64,000 nucleotides of DNA from Methylorubrum extorquens. GTDB lineage: Bacteria > Pseudomonadota > Alphaproteobacteria > Rhizobiales > Beijerinckiaceae. This document shows positions 49,048 through 59,205 of the stretch, piece by piece; position 1 is the first letter of the stretch, and each line of letters begins with the position of its first letter. Made by a program: the position numbers and the translations under genes. Below the pieces are notes generated by a model, which was not told the DNA's origin, searched no databases, and was given only the letters and a program-made list of their open reading frames with translations. The stretch is from contig NZ_JALJXF010000001.1 in assembly GCF_024169925.1 (NCBI RefSeq), forward strand, positions 3,230,001 to 3,294,000. The letters are read 5' to 3'.

Positions 49048-49113
49048 CGCGAGCACCTCCAGCGCTGGATTTGCCAAGCTTAACCCCGATCGAGACCTTC
49101 GGAAAACGACAGC

Positions 49114-49869
49114 ATGGCGGAGCCTACCGAGAAACGTCTTGTCAGCGAGACCGGCGCCGCCGCGCGCGTCGCCCGGATCGTCGAGGGACCGATCGAGGGC
49201 CTCGGCTTCCGGCTGGTCCGGGTGAAGATCTCGAACACCAACGGCTGCACCCTGCAGATCATGGCCGAGCGGCCCGACGGCACGATGGGCGTCGATGAGT
49301 GCGAGGCCGTGAGCCGTGCGATCTCGCCGATCCTCGATCTCGAAGATCCGGTCGGCGGCGCCTACTATCTCGAAGTCTCCTCGCCCGGGATCGACCGGCC
49401 CCTGGTGCGCGTTTCCGATTTCGAGCGCTGGGCCGGATACGAGGCCAAGGTCGAACTTGCCGTGCCGATGGACGGGCGCAAGCGCTTCCGCGGCATCATC
49501 GGGGTTCCGAGTGCGGACGGCGCCACGGTGCCGATCGACCTTCCCGACGTGAAGCCGGGCCTTCCGAGCCGCATCGACGTGCCGCTGCGCGATCTCGGCG
49601 AGGCGCATCTCGTCCTTACCGACGACCTGATTCGCGAATCGCTCCGCCGTGGCTCCGCCCCGCCGCAGGACGGCGAGGAGATCGATGACGTAGAGGACGC
49701 GGAGGCCGAGGACGAGGCGCCGCAGGTACGCTTCATCCCACAGCCGAAGCGGCCCAAGCCCAAGGCGGACAAGAAGGGCGACAAGCCGGTGAAGGCGAAG
49801 AAGCCCAAGCCCGGCGGCGGCATCGTCACGAAGGCCGCCCGCCTCAAGAACCGCGACACGCTTCACTGA
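49114..49869 (+). CDS. rimP: Ribosome maturation factor RimP with basic C-terminal extension
   Basis: Needed for 30S subunit maturation. The 251-residue protein has the two RimP domains ([49 protein letters not shown]). Typical RimP is about 150-170 residues; here about 70 more follow, first acidic ([14 protein letters not shown]) then Lys/Pro-rich ([20 protein letters not shown]). Such tails occur in several Alphaproteobacteria and may bind RNA. The ATG is at 49114. It is the first gene of the operon. Confidence 0.95.
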   Translation: MAEPTEKRLVSETGAAARVARIVEGPIEGLGFRLVRVKISNTNGCTLQIMAERPDGTMGVDECEAVSRAISPILDLEDPVGGAYYLEVSSPGIDRPLVRVSDFERWAGYEAKVELAVPMDGRKRFRGIIGVPSADGATVPIDLPDVKPGLPSRIDVPLRDLGEAHLVLTDDLIRESLRRGSAPPQDGEEIDDVEDAEAEDEAPQVRFIPQPKRPKPKADKKGDKPVKAKKPKPGGGIVTKAARLKNRDTLH

Positions 49870-49981
49870 TCCCGCGGCATCGCTTCGGGCAGCCGGTTCC
49901 GGCGCCGTCGCGATGCGAAAAGACCTTGAGAGTAAGCCCGCTCCCGCAGCGGAAGACACGACCGAAGAAGGACCAGACCCC

Positions 49982-51619
49982 ATGGCTGTCGTCAGCGCCA
50001 ATCGGCTCGAACTCCTGCAGATCGCCGAGGCCGTGGCCCGCGAGAAAGTGATCGACCGCCAGATCGTCATCGAGGCGATGGAAGAGGCGATCGCGAAGGC
50101 GGCCCGCTCCCGCTACGGCGCCGAGACCGACGTCCACGCCGAGATCGATACGAAGAGCGGTGCGCTGCGCCTGTCCCGCCACCTGCTTGTGGTCGAGCAG
50201 GTCGAGAACGACGCCCGCGAGATCACCCTCGATCAGGCCCGCCGCTACAACCCCGGCGCCCTTATCGGCGACGTGATCTCCGATACCCTGCCGCCGTTCG
50301 ATTTCGGCCGGGTCGCCGCGCAATCGGCCAAACAGGTCATCGTCCAGAAGGTGCGCGACGCCGAGCGTGCCCGCCAGTACGACGAGTACAAGGACCGCAT
50401 CGGCGAGATCCTCAACGGCGTGGTCAAGCGCGTCGAGTACGGCAACGTCATCGTCGATCTTGGCCGCGGCGAGGGCATCGTCCGCCGCGACGAGATGATC
50501 CCGCGCGAGACCTTCCGTCCCGGCGACCGCATCCGCGCCTACCTGTTCGACGTGCGCTCCGAGGTGCGCGGACCGCAGATCTTCCTCTCGCGCTCGCATC
50601 CACAATTCATGGCCAAGCTGTTCGGCCAGGAAGTGCCGGAGATCTACGACGGCATTGTCGAGGTGAAGGCGGTCGCCCGTGACCCTGGCTCGCGCGCCAA
50701 GATCGCCGTCATCTCCCGCGATTCCTCGATCGACCCGGTCGGCGCCTGCGTCGGCATGCGCGGCTCCCGCGTCCAGGCGGTGGTCGGCGAGCTTCAGGGC
50801 GAGAAGATCGACATCATCCCGTGGTCGGAAGATCAGGCGACCTTCATCGTCAACGCGCTGCAGCCGGCCGAGGTCGTGAAGGTGGTGCTCGATGAGGAGG
50901 CCGACCGCATCGAGGTGGTGGTGCCCGACGACCAGCTCTCGCTGGCCATCGGCCGCCGCGGCCAGAACGTGCGTCTCGCCTCGCAGCTCACCGGCTGGGA
51001 CATCGACATCCTGACCGAGGCCGAGGAGTCGGAGCGGCGCCAGAAGGAGTTCGCCGAGCGCACCCAGGTGTTCATGGAAGCGCTCGACGTGGACGAGACG
51101 GTCGGCCAGTTGCTGGCGGCGGAAGGCTTCCGCAACGTCGAGGAAATCGCCTTCGTCGATGTCGCCGAACTCTCCAACATCCAGGGCCTCGACGAGGAGA
51201 CCGGTGCCGAGATCCAGGCCCGTGCCCAGGATTACCTCGCCCGCATCGAGCAGGAGCAGGACGACCGCCGCCGCGAACTCGGCGTCGAAGACGAACTGCG
51301 CGACATCGACGGCATCACCACCGCGATGATGGTGGCGCTGGGCGAGAACGAGGTGAAGTCCGTCGAAGACCTCGCCGGCTGCGCGACCGACGATCTCGTC
51401 GGCTACACCGAGGGCCGCGGCCCCGAGGCCGTGCGCCATGCCGGCTACCTCGACGGCTTCGAGCTGTCGCGGGCCGAGGCCGAGGCGCTCATCATGGAAG
51501 CCCGCCTGAAGGCCGGCTGGATCGACGCGCTGCCGGAGCCGGAGGGTGAGGCCGCCGAGGGTGACGCGCTCGACGGCGACGCGACCGAGGAAGTGCCGGC
51601 CGAACCGCAGCAGGCTTGA
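49982..51619 (+). CDS. nusA: Transcription termination/antitermination factor NusA
   Basis: A 545-residue RNA polymerase-associated factor. The N-terminal domain ([20 protein letters not shown]) is followed by S1 ([21 protein letters not shown]), KH1 and KH2 ([38 protein letters not shown]) and helix-hairpin-helix repeats, with an acidic tail. The ATG at 49982 has AAGGA nine bases upstream and gives the conserved [12 protein letters not shown] start; a start at 49913 is less likely. The stop lies 21 bases before the rnpM GTG. Confidence 0.96.
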   Translation: MAVVSANRLELLQIAEAVAREKVIDRQIVIEAMEEAIAKAARSRYGAETDVHAEIDTKSGALRLSRHLLVVEQVENDAREITLDQARRYNPGALIGDVISDTLPPFDFGRVAAQSAKQVIVQKVRDAERARQYDEYKDRIGEILNGVVKRVEYGNVIVDLGRGEGIVRRDEMIPRETFRPGDRIRAYLFDVRSEVRGPQIFLSRSHPQFMAKLFGQEVPEIYDGIVEVKAVARDPGSRAKIAVISRDSSIDPVGACVGMRGSRVQAVVGELQGEKIDIIPWSEDQATFIVNALQPAEVVKVVLDEEADRIEVVVPDDQLSLAIGRRGQNVRLASQLTGWDIDILTEAEESERRQKEFAERTQVFMEALDVDETVGQLLAAEGFRNVEEIAFVDVAELSNIQGLDEETGAEIQARAQDYLARIEQEQDDRRRELGVEDELRDIDGITTAMMVALGENEVKSVEDLAGCATDDLVGYTEGRGPEAVRHAGYLDGFELSRAEAEALIMEARLKAGWIDALPEPEGEAAEGDALDGDATEEVPAEPQQA

Positions 51620-51639
51620 GCCGGAGGAACGGAGACACA

Positions 51640-52392
51640 GTGCAGGACATGATTGCGCAGGAGGGCACGGACGGCGAATCGGCCGAGACCGGCCCGGATC
51701 TCGACCGTGGCCCGGGCCGCGGCCGGGAGCCTGTGCGCACCTGCATCATCACCCGTACGGCGCAGCCGCCCTCGGCGATGATCCGCTTCGTGCTGGGGCC
51801 CGACGCCACCGTCGTGCCGGATCTGCGCGCACGCCTGCCGGGTCGCGGCGCATGGGTGACCGCGACGCGAGCGACGATCGAAGGCGCGGTCAAGCGCCGT
51901 GCCTTCAACCGCGCCTTCAAGACCAATGAGGCGAAAGTCTCGCCCGATCTCCCCGATCAGGTTGCCGAGGGGCTCCGAACCGACATGCGTCAGGCCCTGG
52001 CGCTGGCCAACAAGGCCGGTTGCGTCGTTACCGGCTTCGGCAAGGTCGAGGCGGCGATCGGCGGAGCCGTCGGCGTCGCGGCGGTGATTCATGCCAGCGA
52101 CGCCGCTCCGGACGGTCGGCGCAAGCTCGCGGCTGCCTTGCGGCGGCGCTACGGCGATGCCATATCGGTTATTCCCGTTGTCGATGACCTGTCCAACACC
52201 GAATTGGACATGGCATTGGGCCGGGATCATGTGATACACGCTGCCCTTATCGCGGGAGCCGGCACTACCGGCTATCTCGCGCGTTGGCGTCGGTTCCGCA
52301 CCTTCGAGGGTATGGCGTCGGCGTCTGAAGAGGACGCCCCGCTTGCCGCTGGCGCGACCGCCTTCGATTCGCACGACGACGAATTGACATGA
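51640..52392 (+). CDS. YlxR/RnpM domain fused to an L7Ae-like RNA-binding domain
   Basis: A 250-residue protein. Residues ~30-105 are a YlxR (DUF448) domain: RTCIITRTAQPPSAMIRFV, LPGRGAWVTATRATIEGAV, AFNRAFK. In Gram-positive bacteria YlxR (RnpM) binds RNase P RNA. Residues ~115-210 are an L7Ae/L30e-type fold (ALALANKAGCVVTGFGKVE). In many Firmicutes the two are separate neighbouring genes; fusion is usual in Alphaproteobacteria. I chose the GTG at 51640 with GGAG five bases upstream. It lies between nusA and infB. Confidence 0.88.
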   Translation: MQDMIAQEGTDGESAETGPDLDRGPGRGREPVRTCIITRTAQPPSAMIRFVLGPDATVVPDLRARLPGRGAWVTATRATIEGAVKRRAFNRAFKTNEAKVSPDLPDQVAEGLRTDMRQALALANKAGCVVTGFGKVEAAIGGAVGVAAVIHASDAAPDGRRKLAAALRRRYGDAISVIPVVDDLSNTELDMALGRDHVIHAALIAGAGTTGYLARWRRFRTFEGMASASEEDAPLAAGATAFDSHDDELT

Positions 52393-52456
52393 CACTCGGC
52401 CGGGCATGCCCGCCGCCGGCCGATGGGACGATGGAAACCCTCAGGGTTCAGACTGA

Positions 52457-55423
52457 ATGAGCGATACGAACAATCCGGGTGACAAGACGCAGACCAGAGC
52501 CCCCTCGAAGCCGTTGACGGTCAAGCGTCCGGTCGAGCAGGGCACGGTCCGTCAGAGCTTCTCCCACGGGCGGTCGAAGTCCGTCGTGGTCGAGACGGTG
52601 AAGCGGCGTACGATCGGTGCCGCGCCCGGAGCGGTCGCGCCCCGTGAGCCCACCGCACCGCCGCCGCGTCCGGCTTCCGTGGCACCCGCGCCGGCTCCGG
52701 CCGCGCGTCCGGCTGGCCGAAGTGCCTCCGGCGTCGTGCTGCGCACCCTGAGCGAGCAGGAGCGGGATGCCCGCGCCGCCGCCCTGGCTGATGCGCAGCG
52801 CCGCGAGGCCGAAGCCCGTGCGCGCGCCGAGGCCGAGATTCAGGCCCGCCGCGACCGCGAGGAAGCCGAGCGCCGCGAGCGTGAGGCGGCCGAGGCCCGC
52901 CGCCGCGAAGAGGATGAGCGGCGTCGCCAGGACGATGAACTCCGGCGCAAGGCCGCGGAGGACTCCCGTCGCCGCGCCGAGGAAGAGGCTGCGCGCGTCG
53001 CTGCCCAACCCGCCGCCGAGGCTGCACCCGCCGCTGCCGCCCCGGCGGCGCCGGAGCCGGTTGCCGCTGCTGCGCCGACCCCGGCCGCGACCGCAGCCCC
53101 GGTCTCTCGTCCGGCTCCCGCCCCCGCGCGTCCGGCTGCCGCTCCGTCGGTGGCGCGACCGAGCGCTGCGGCGCAGCGTCCGTCTGCCACTGGCGCCCGT
53201 CCCGGTGTCCGTCCGAGTCCTTCGGCGGCCCGTCCGGCCCCGCAGCCGCCGGCCGAGCCGCGGCGGACCATCACGGCGGACATCAAGAAGCCGCGCGACC
53301 TGAACTTCATGGCGCGCCCAGCCCCGGCACCGGAGCCCGAGAAGGCGCCGAGCCCGACCACCGCCGCTCGCCCCGCGGGTCCGGGTGCCGCCGCGCGTCC
53401 CGCCGGCCGTCCCGGCGCTGCTGCGGCCGAGGAGGAGTCGGATACCAAGCGGGTGATTCGTCGCCCCGGTATGCCGCTCAAGATCATTACGCCGCCCAAG
53501 ACGCCGAAATCGCCGGGCGGCGACCGTAACCGTGGCCGCCTCACCATCGCCAACGCAACAGCGGGCGAGGAAGAGCGTACCCGTTCCGTGGCCTCCTTCC
53601 GCCGCCGTCAGCAGCGGATGAGCGGGCACCGGCACGAGGAGCCCAAGGAGAAAATCGTCCGCGACGTGACAATTCCTGAGACGATCACCATCCAAGAACT
53701 CGCCAACCGCATGTCCGAGCGGGCGGTGGACGTCATCCGTCTGCTGATGAAGCAGGGCCAGATCCACAAGATCACCGACGTGATCGACTCGGATACGGCT
53801 CAGCTCATCGCCGAAGAGATGGGCCACACGGTCCGCCGCGTCGCCGAGTCGGACGTCGAGGAAGGTCTGACTTCCGACGAGCCGGATCTGGAGGAGGATC
53901 TCGATCCGCGTCCGCCGGTCGTCACGATCATGGGTCACGTCGATCACGGCAAGACGTCGCTGCTCGACGCGATTCGTGCGGCCAACGTCGTCGAGGGTGA
54001 GGCCGGCGGCATCACCCAGCATATCGGTGCCTATCAGGTGGCGGCGCCCTCGGGCGATCTCGTGACCTTCATCGACACCCCCGGCCACGCGGCCTTCACC
54101 TCCATGCGCGCCCGTGGCGCCAAGGTGACGGACATCGTTGTGATCGTGGTGGCGGCCGATGACGGCGTGATGCCCCAGACCGTCGAGGCGATTCAGCATG
54201 CCAAGGCGGCGGGCGTCCCGATGATCATCGCCATCAACAAGATCGACAAGCCCGATGCGAACCCGCAGCGGGTGCGCACCGAGCTCCTGCAGCACGACAT
54301 CCAAGTGGAGTCGATGGGCGGTGAGACCCTCGAGTTCGAGGTGTCCGCCAAGACCGGCGACGGTCTGCCGGAGCTTCTCGAGGGCCTTCAGCTTCAGTCC
54401 GAAATCCTGAACCTGCGCGCCAACGAAAAGCGCGACGGCGAAGGCACCGTGATCGAGGCTCAGCTCGACCGTGGTCGCGGCCCCGTCGCCACCGTGCTCG
54501 TGCAGCGCGGCACGCTGTTCACCGGTGACATCGTCGTCGCCGGCGCCGAATGGGGCCGCATCCGTGCCCTCATCGACGACACCGGTAAGCATGTGCCCTA
54601 TGCCGGCCCATCGGTCCCGGTTGAGGTGCTCGGCTTCAACGGCACGCCCGACGCCGGCGACCGCGTGGTCGTGGTGCCAAACGAGGCCCGCGCCCGCGAG
54701 GTCACGGAATACCGCGCCCGCATCAAGCGCGAGCGCCTGAACGCCCGCACCGGCGGTGCCAACCGCTCGCTCGTCGACATGATGCGCGAGGCCAAGGAAG
54801 GCGCCAACCGCAAGGAGCTGCCCATCATCATCAAGGGTGACGTGCAGGGTTCGGTCGAGGCCATCAACGGCGCGCTCACGGCCCTCGGCAACGACGAAGT
54901 CGGCGTTCGCATCCTGCTCTCGGGTGTCGGCGGCATCACCGAGTCGGACATCACGCTTTCCAACGCCTCGAAGGCGGTGGTGATCGGCTTCAACGTGCGC
55001 GCCCACAAGGAGGCCCGCAACGCGGCCGAGCGCGACGGCACCGAGATCCGCTACTACAGCATCATCTACGACCTCGTGGACGACATCAAAGCCACGCTGT
55101 CGGGCATGCTGCCGCCGACGCTCCGCGAGGAGAAGCTCGGCGAGGCGCAGATCCTGCAGATCTTCGACGTGTCGAAGGTCGGCAAGATCGCCGGTTGCCG
55201 GGTCATGGAGGGTGTGGTCCAGCGCGGCGCCCATGTCCGCCTGCTGCGCAACGACGTGGTGATCCACGAGGGCAAGCTGTCCCAGCTCAAGCGCCTCAAG
55301 GACGACGCCAAGGAAGTCACGGCCGGCTACGAGTGCGGTATGTCCTTCCAGAACTACCAGGACATGCGCGTGGGCGATTTCATCGAGTGCTTTAACGTCG
55401 AGGAAATCAAGCGCACGCTCTGA
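52457..55423 (+). CDS. infB: Translation initiation factor IF-2
   Basis: A 988-residue GTPase that brings initiator tRNA to the ribosome. The N-terminal third is low complexity: a charged helix of alternating Arg/Glu/Ala (about residues 95-185, probably a long single helix or coiled coil) then Pro/Ala-rich repeats, then an IF2_N domain ([20 protein letters not shown]). The G domain has [14 protein letters not shown] (about 492), DTPGHAAF and NKID, followed by domains II-IV. The ATG at 52457 is preceded by AGGGTTCAGACTGA. A terminator-like hairpin follows. Confidence 0.97.
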   Translation: MSDTNNPGDKTQTRAPSKPLTVKRPVEQGTVRQSFSHGRSKSVVVETVKRRTIGAAPGAVAPREPTAPPPRPASVAPAPAPAARPAGRSASGVVLRTLSEQERDARAAALADAQRREAEARARAEAEIQARRDREEAERREREAAEARRREEDERRRQDDELRRKAAEDSRRRAEEEAARVAAQPAAEAAPAAAAPAAPEPVAAAAPTPAATAAPVSRPAPAPARPAAAPSVARPSAAAQRPSATGARPGVRPSPSAARPAPQPPAEPRRTITADIKKPRDLNFMARPAPAPEPEKAPSPTTAARPAGPGAAARPAGRPGAAAAEEESDTKRVIRRPGMPLKIITPPKTPKSPGGDRNRGRLTIANATAGEEERTRSVASFRRRQQRMSGHRHEEPKEKIVRDVTIPETITIQELANRMSERAVDVIRLLMKQGQIHKITDVIDSDTAQLIAEEMGHTVRRVAESDVEEGLTSDEPDLEEDLDPRPPVVTIMGHVDHGKTSLLDAIRAANVVEGEAGGITQHIGAYQVAAPSGDLVTFIDTPGHAAFTSMRARGAKVTDIVVIVVAADDGVMPQTVEAIQHAKAAGVPMIIAINKIDKPDANPQRVRTELLQHDIQVESMGGETLEFEVSAKTGDGLPELLEGLQLQSEILNLRANEKRDGEGTVIEAQLDRGRGPVATVLVQRGTLFTGDIVVAGAEWGRIRALIDDTGKHVPYAGPSVPVEVLGFNGTPDAGDRVVVVPNEARAREVTEYRARIKRERLNARTGGANRSLVDMMREAKEGANRKELPIIIKGDVQGSVEAINGALTALGNDEVGVRILLSGVGGITESDITLSNASKAVVIGFNVRAHKEARNAAERDGTEIRYYSIIYDLVDDIKATLSGMLPPTLREEKLGEAQILQIFDVSKVGKIAGCRVMEGVVQRGAHVRLLRNDVVIHEGKLSQLKRLKDDAKEVTAGYECGMSFQNYQDMRVGDFIECFNVEEIKRTL

Positions 55424-55451
55424 GCGGCCCTTCCCTACCGCTCTTCCTTAC

Positions 55452-55485
55452 GGGGCCGCGGCGAAAGCTGCGGCCCCCTTTGTTT
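55452..55485 (+). terminator. Hairpin with GAAA loop between infB and rbfA
   Basis: An 11-bp stem (GGGGCCGCGGC with GCTGCGGCCCC) capped by a GAAA tetraloop and followed by CTTTGTTT. It lies 29 bases after the infB stop and 41 bases before rbfA, so it should lower expression of rbfA and truB relative to infB unless transcription reads through. Confidence 0.65.
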
Positions 55486-55525
55486 CCAGGCACCCGCCTG
55501 ATGGTTCAGCGACGTCGATCAGCCG

Positions 55526-55963
55526 ATGGCCCAAAAACAGACTCCCTCCGGCCCCACGCAGCGCCAGCAGCGCGTGGCCGAACTCATTCGCCACGCTCTG
55601 GCCGAAGTGCTGCAGCGTCGTGATATTCAGGATCCCGTGCTCGACTCGCATGTCGTCACCGTTCCCGAGGTTCGGATGTCGCCGGACCTCAAGCTGGCCA
55701 CCGCCTACGTCATGCCGCTCGGCGGGCAGGACGAGGCCCCGGTGATCGCCGCGCTCGAGCGGCACAAGAAGATCCTCCGCCAGGAAGTGGCCCGGCGGGT
55801 GAACCTGAAATTCGCGCCCGACTTGCGTTTCCGGCGCGACGAGACCTTCGACGAGGCGGCCCGGATCGACCAGATCCTGCGAAGCGAGAAGGTTCAGCGG
55901 GATCTGGAAAGTGCGCCTCGCGAAGACGACGAGGGCGAACCGGATTCGCCCTCGCGCGATTGA
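55526..55963 (+). CDS. rbfA: 30S ribosome-binding factor A
   Basis: A 145-residue 16S rRNA maturation and cold-shock factor with a KH-like fold. Conserved features are [17 protein letters not shown] at the N-terminus, [19 protein letters not shown], and [19 protein letters not shown]. The C-terminal 20 residues are acidic. The ATG is at 55526. It is followed by a 206-base gap before truB, in which the only notable element is a short hairpin (CCTGGA...TCCAGG near 56057). Confidence 0.95.
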   Translation: MAQKQTPSGPTQRQQRVAELIRHALAEVLQRRDIQDPVLDSHVVTVPEVRMSPDLKLATAYVMPLGGQDEAPVIAALERHKKILRQEVARRVNLKFAPDLRFRRDETFDEAARIDQILRSEKVQRDLESAPREDDEGEPDSPSRD

Positions 55964-56169
55964 TCACCATCCGGGGGCTGACGTTGCTCCGCCCCTTCGC
56001 CCAACGGGCCGCGTGACGGCCCCCTGATGGGCTGAGCCGCTCAAGAGCCTCGTCCTGGAGATCGGATCCAGGGCGATGCTCCCCGCTTTTGTTTTTGCAT
56101 CGTTTTGTCCGACAGCCAGTGGCCACCTGTCGGGACGATGCTCTGGAAAACCCGTCGATCGAGGACAGG

Positions 56170-57195
56170 ATGCAAGACGACATTTCTTCCGAACGCGCCG
56201 GTGAAGCGCCGCAGGAGCCGCGGGGCGATCTTCGTCGGGACGGGCCGCCGCGGGGCGGACGCCGCCCTCAGCGCGGCCGTCCGCGCCATGACCGGCCGAA
56301 GAAGAACGACGTGAGCGGCTGGGTGGTGCTCGACAAGGGTGTCGGCATCACCTCGACCCAGGCCGTGGCGGTGGTGAAGCGCCTGTTCAACGCCAAGAAG
56401 GCGGGCCATGCCGGCACGCTCGATCCGCTGGCATCGGGCATCCTGCCGATCGCGCTCGGCGAAGCGACGAAGACGGTGCCGTTCGTGATGGACGGCCGCA
56501 AGGCCTACCGCTTCGAGGTGACCTGGGGTGTCGAGACCGACACCGACGACGCCGAGGGGCGCCCGGTCGAAACCTCCGACGTCCGTCCGACCCGTGAGGC
56601 GCTGGAAGCGGCTCTGCCGGCCTTTGTCGGTGAGATCGAGCAGGTGCCGCCGCGCTACTCCGCTATCAAGATTCAAGGCGAGCGCGCCTACGATCTCGCC
56701 CGCGACGGCGAGGTGGTGGAATTGGTTGCCCGCTCGGTGCGCATCGATCACCTCTCGGTGATCGAGCACCACGGCGACCGCACCGTGATCGCCGCGGAAT
56801 GCGGCAAGGGTACCTATGTTCGCGCTCTGGCGCGCGATCTCGGGCGGGTGCTCGGCTGCTATGGTCACGTCTCCGCCCTACGGCGCACTCGCGTCGGCCC
56901 CTTCGAGGAGGCGGCTGCCTGCAGCGTCGCCGCCCTCGAAGAGAGCACGGAGATGCATCTCCACGCGGTCGAGACAGCCTTGGACGAGGTTCCCTCGGTC
57001 GCGGTCAGCCGCGATATGGGGCTCCGCCTGATGCGTGGTCAGCCGGTGATCCTGCGCGGGCAGGATGCGCCGATCGGCGGCAAGGCTTACGCGACCTGCG
57101 GCGGCGTGCTCGTCGCCGTCGGTGACGTCGAGCGCGGTGAACTGGTGCCGCACCGAGTGTTTCACCTTGGTGGAACGGCACCACCGCGAAACTGA
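56170..57195 (+). CDS. truB: tRNA pseudouridine(55) synthase TruB
   Basis: Makes pseudouridine 55 in the T-loop of tRNAs. The 341-residue protein has the catalytic Asp in GHAGTLDPLASGILPIALG (about residue 85), the motif KAYRFEVTWGVETDTDD, and the RYSAIKIQGERAYDLAR and KGTYVRALARDLG segments. About 47 N-terminal residues are an Arg/Gly/Pro-rich extension. The ATG at 56170 has GAGG five bases upstream. It ends the rimP operon and is followed by a terminator. Confidence 0.95.
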   Translation: MQDDISSERAGEAPQEPRGDLRRDGPPRGGRRPQRGRPRHDRPKKNDVSGWVVLDKGVGITSTQAVAVVKRLFNAKKAGHAGTLDPLASGILPIALGEATKTVPFVMDGRKAYRFEVTWGVETDTDDAEGRPVETSDVRPTREALEAALPAFVGEIEQVPPRYSAIKIQGERAYDLARDGEVVELVARSVRIDHLSVIEHHGDRTVIAAECGKGTYVRALARDLGRVLGCYGHVSALRRTRVGPFEEAAACSVAALEESTEMHLHAVETALDEVPSVAVSRDMGLRLMRGQPVILRGQDAPIGGKAYATCGGVLVAVGDVERGELVPHRVFHLGGTAPPRN

Positions 57196-57322
57196 AGGAT
57201 CGTTCTTTCGGCCTCATCGCTCCGATGAATCACGATAATCGAAACTGATCACGGCCAATTCATCGAACATATTCGAGAATAGCCGGCTTCATTTAACCTA
57301 GGGGCAAGCGCCCACTCCCTAG

Positions 57323-57356
57323 AAGCCCGTCGACTCTACGGATCGGCGGGCTTTTT
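57323..57356 (+). terminator. Terminator after truB, abutting the next start codon
   Basis: An 11-bp stem (AAGCCCGTCGA with TCGGCGGGCTT, one G-U pair), 9-base loop, and a T5 run. It lies about 130 bases after truB. The T-run ends two bases before the ATG of the chemoreceptor gene, so the same sequence is the 5' leader of that gene. An upstream partial palindrome (CTAGGGGC ... CCCTAG, 57298-57322) may fold with it. Confidence 0.75.
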
Positions 57357-57357
57357 C

Positions 57358-59037
57358 ATGCGCGTATCTCTGGGCTTCAAGCTGGCCATGGTGGTCGGGC
57401 TCCTCGGCCTCGTCGGGGCGGGGATTTCGGCCTTCGCCCTGCGGCAGGCCTCACAGGAGCAGGCCCGCGCCGCGCTTACCGAATCCTTCTGGGATGCCGG
57501 GCTCCAGGCCCGAGGTCTGGCCCAGGCCATCGAGCACGCCGTGGTCCAGGCCACCGCCGTCTACACCGCAACCGACACCGACGAGGCCAAGGCGCGGCTC
57601 TCCGCGCTTCAGACGGCGCTCGGTGACGTGGAGGCGGCACGCGGGCCGTTCCTGTCCGCGATGGAAGGGCATCTGCCGCCGGAGAAGCGGCGCCGGCTCG
57701 ACCTCGCGGTGAAGGAGTTCGTCGCCTATCAGGCAGAAACCGCCGAACTCGGTCTCGCGGTCTCACCGCGCGCCGCCCTGATCCAGGCGAGCGACGAGGC
57801 GACGGTGAAGAACCGCGAGCGCATGGTGGCGGAGATCTCTGCGCTGGGCCGCGACGTGCTCGCGCGCCTGGATGAGCAGCGGGACGCGGCAGCGCAAGCG
57901 CAGCGGAAGGCCTTCATCACGCTCATTGCCGCTCCGGCGGCGGCCCTCATCCTGGCGTTGCTCGCGGCATTCTGGATCATCCGAACGCAGATTCAGCGAC
58001 CGCTGCACCGGCTGAAAGCCACCATGCAGGCGCTCGCCGACGATCGGCTCGACGAGACGGTGCCGTTCACGGCGCGCCGCGACGAAGTCGGCGAGATGGC
58101 CGGCACCATCGCCCGGTTTCAGGCGGCGCTGATCGAGAAGCGCCGACTCGACGATGCGGCTCGCGAGCGGCTGTCGCAGGACGGCGCCCGTGGCGTGCGT
58201 CTCGCTGCGGCGACGCAGGACTTCGAGGACGAGACACGGCGGGCGGTGGCCGACCTCGCCGGCTCGGCGCAGGCGATGCGCGCCGCCGCCGACCGACTCC
58301 GCGAGACCGCGGGCGACACCACCCTTCGCGCGGCGGAGGTCGCGGGCGCCTCGGATCAGTCGGCGGGCGTGGTGGACAGCATCGCGGGTGCCGCCGAGGA
58401 ACTCTCAGGCTCGGCCCGGAGCATCGGCGAGCGCGTCCGCCACGCGAGCCGCATCGCCGAAACGGCGCTCACCGATGCCCGCGGGCTGGAGACGACGGTG
58501 GCGACCCTGTCGCGGGCGGCGGACGAGGTCGGTGCGGTGGTCACGCTCATTCGCACGGTGGCTGAACAGACCAACCTCCTCGCCCTGAACGCCACGATCG
58601 AAGCCGCCCGCGCGGGTGAGGCCGGTCGCGGCTTCGCGGTGGTGGCCGGCGAGGTGAAGGCCCTGGCCGGCCAGACCGCGACGGCGACCGACCGTATCGC
58701 GGCCCAGATCGCGGCGATCCAGCAGGCCGCGGGCGGCACAGGCGGCGCCATCGAGGAGATTGGGCAAACGATCGCGCAGCTCAGCCTCATCGCCGCCGAA
58801 GTCGCGGCGGCGGCCGAGCAGCAGGGGCAGGCCAGCCACGAGATTGCCTGTGCCATCGCCGGGGCCGCAGCCGATGCCCGCACGGTGTCGCAGAGTATCG
58901 GGGAGGTCCGCACCGCGGCCGCCTCCAACGAAGAGTGTTCCGACGAAGTCCGCTCCGGTGCCGAGAGGGTCGGTGACGGCAGCGCCGCGCTGCAAGTTGC
59001 GATCGGGACGTTCCTGGCGCGGGTGCACGCCGCTTGA
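57358..59037 (+). CDS. Methyl-accepting chemotaxis protein
   Basis: A 559-residue receptor. TM1 is about residues 4-24, a periplasmic helical domain of about 160 residues follows, TM2 is about 181-203, then a HAMP linker ([36 protein letters not shown]) and a signalling domain. The highly conserved tip reads [31 protein letters not shown] in two blocks, which contacts CheA and CheW. The ligand is unknown. The ATG at 57358 is needed to keep TM1, yet it has no free ribosome-binding site: the nearest purine run, GGCGGG, is inside the terminator stem. It stands alone, with no che genes nearby. Confidence 0.92.
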   Translation: MRVSLGFKLAMVVGLLGLVGAGISAFALRQASQEQARAALTESFWDAGLQARGLAQAIEHAVVQATAVYTATDTDEAKARLSALQTALGDVEAARGPFLSAMEGHLPPEKRRRLDLAVKEFVAYQAETAELGLAVSPRAALIQASDEATVKNRERMVAEISALGRDVLARLDEQRDAAAQAQRKAFITLIAAPAAALILALLAAFWIIRTQIQRPLHRLKATMQALADDRLDETVPFTARRDEVGEMAGTIARFQAALIEKRRLDDAARERLSQDGARGVRLAAATQDFEDETRRAVADLAGSAQAMRAAADRLRETAGDTTLRAAEVAGASDQSAGVVDSIAGAAEELSGSARSIGERVRHASRIAETALTDARGLETTVATLSRAADEVGAVVTLIRTVAEQTNLLALNATIEAARAGEAGRGFAVVAGEVKALAGQTATATDRIAAQIAAIQQAAGGTGGAIEEIGQTIAQLSLIAAEVAAAAEQQGQASHEIACAIAGAAADARTVSQSIGEVRTAAASNEECSDEVRSGAERVGDGSAALQVAIGTFLARVHAA

Positions 59038-59054
59038 TCGCTTCCGGATCCGCC

Positions 59055-59149
59055 CGCCCTTGCGAGGCGCGGCGTAAGCAATCCGGGGCTCCGCAAGATC
59101 CGGAGAAGGCGCGCCCTGGATCTCTTCGGCTTCGCCTCGCGATGACGGA
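59055..59149. repeat. Degenerate inverted intergenic repeat of rhizobial type
   Basis: About 95 bases whose ends are imperfect inverted copies: GCGAGGCGCGGCGTAAGCAA near the left and GGATCTCTTCGGCTTCGCCT then CGCGATGACGG on the right. The pattern matches a palindromic element I recall from Bradyrhizobium and Methylobacterium genomes (ends like GCAATGACG and GGATTGCTTCG). It lies between convergent mcp and M20 genes, just after the mcp stop, and could fold as a long hairpin. Identification rests on recognition of a single copy. Confidence 0.55.
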
Positions 59150-59205
59150 GCCGGGCCAAACCCGATGCGATCGTCCGGAAGCCGTATCACTCAGGCCTGC
59201 GGCTT

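Noticed and set aside
48849..49113. An initiator tRNA gene before rimP, as in E. coli
   Set aside because: No cloverleaf or T-loop signature is present; only the terminator-like hairpin is seen.
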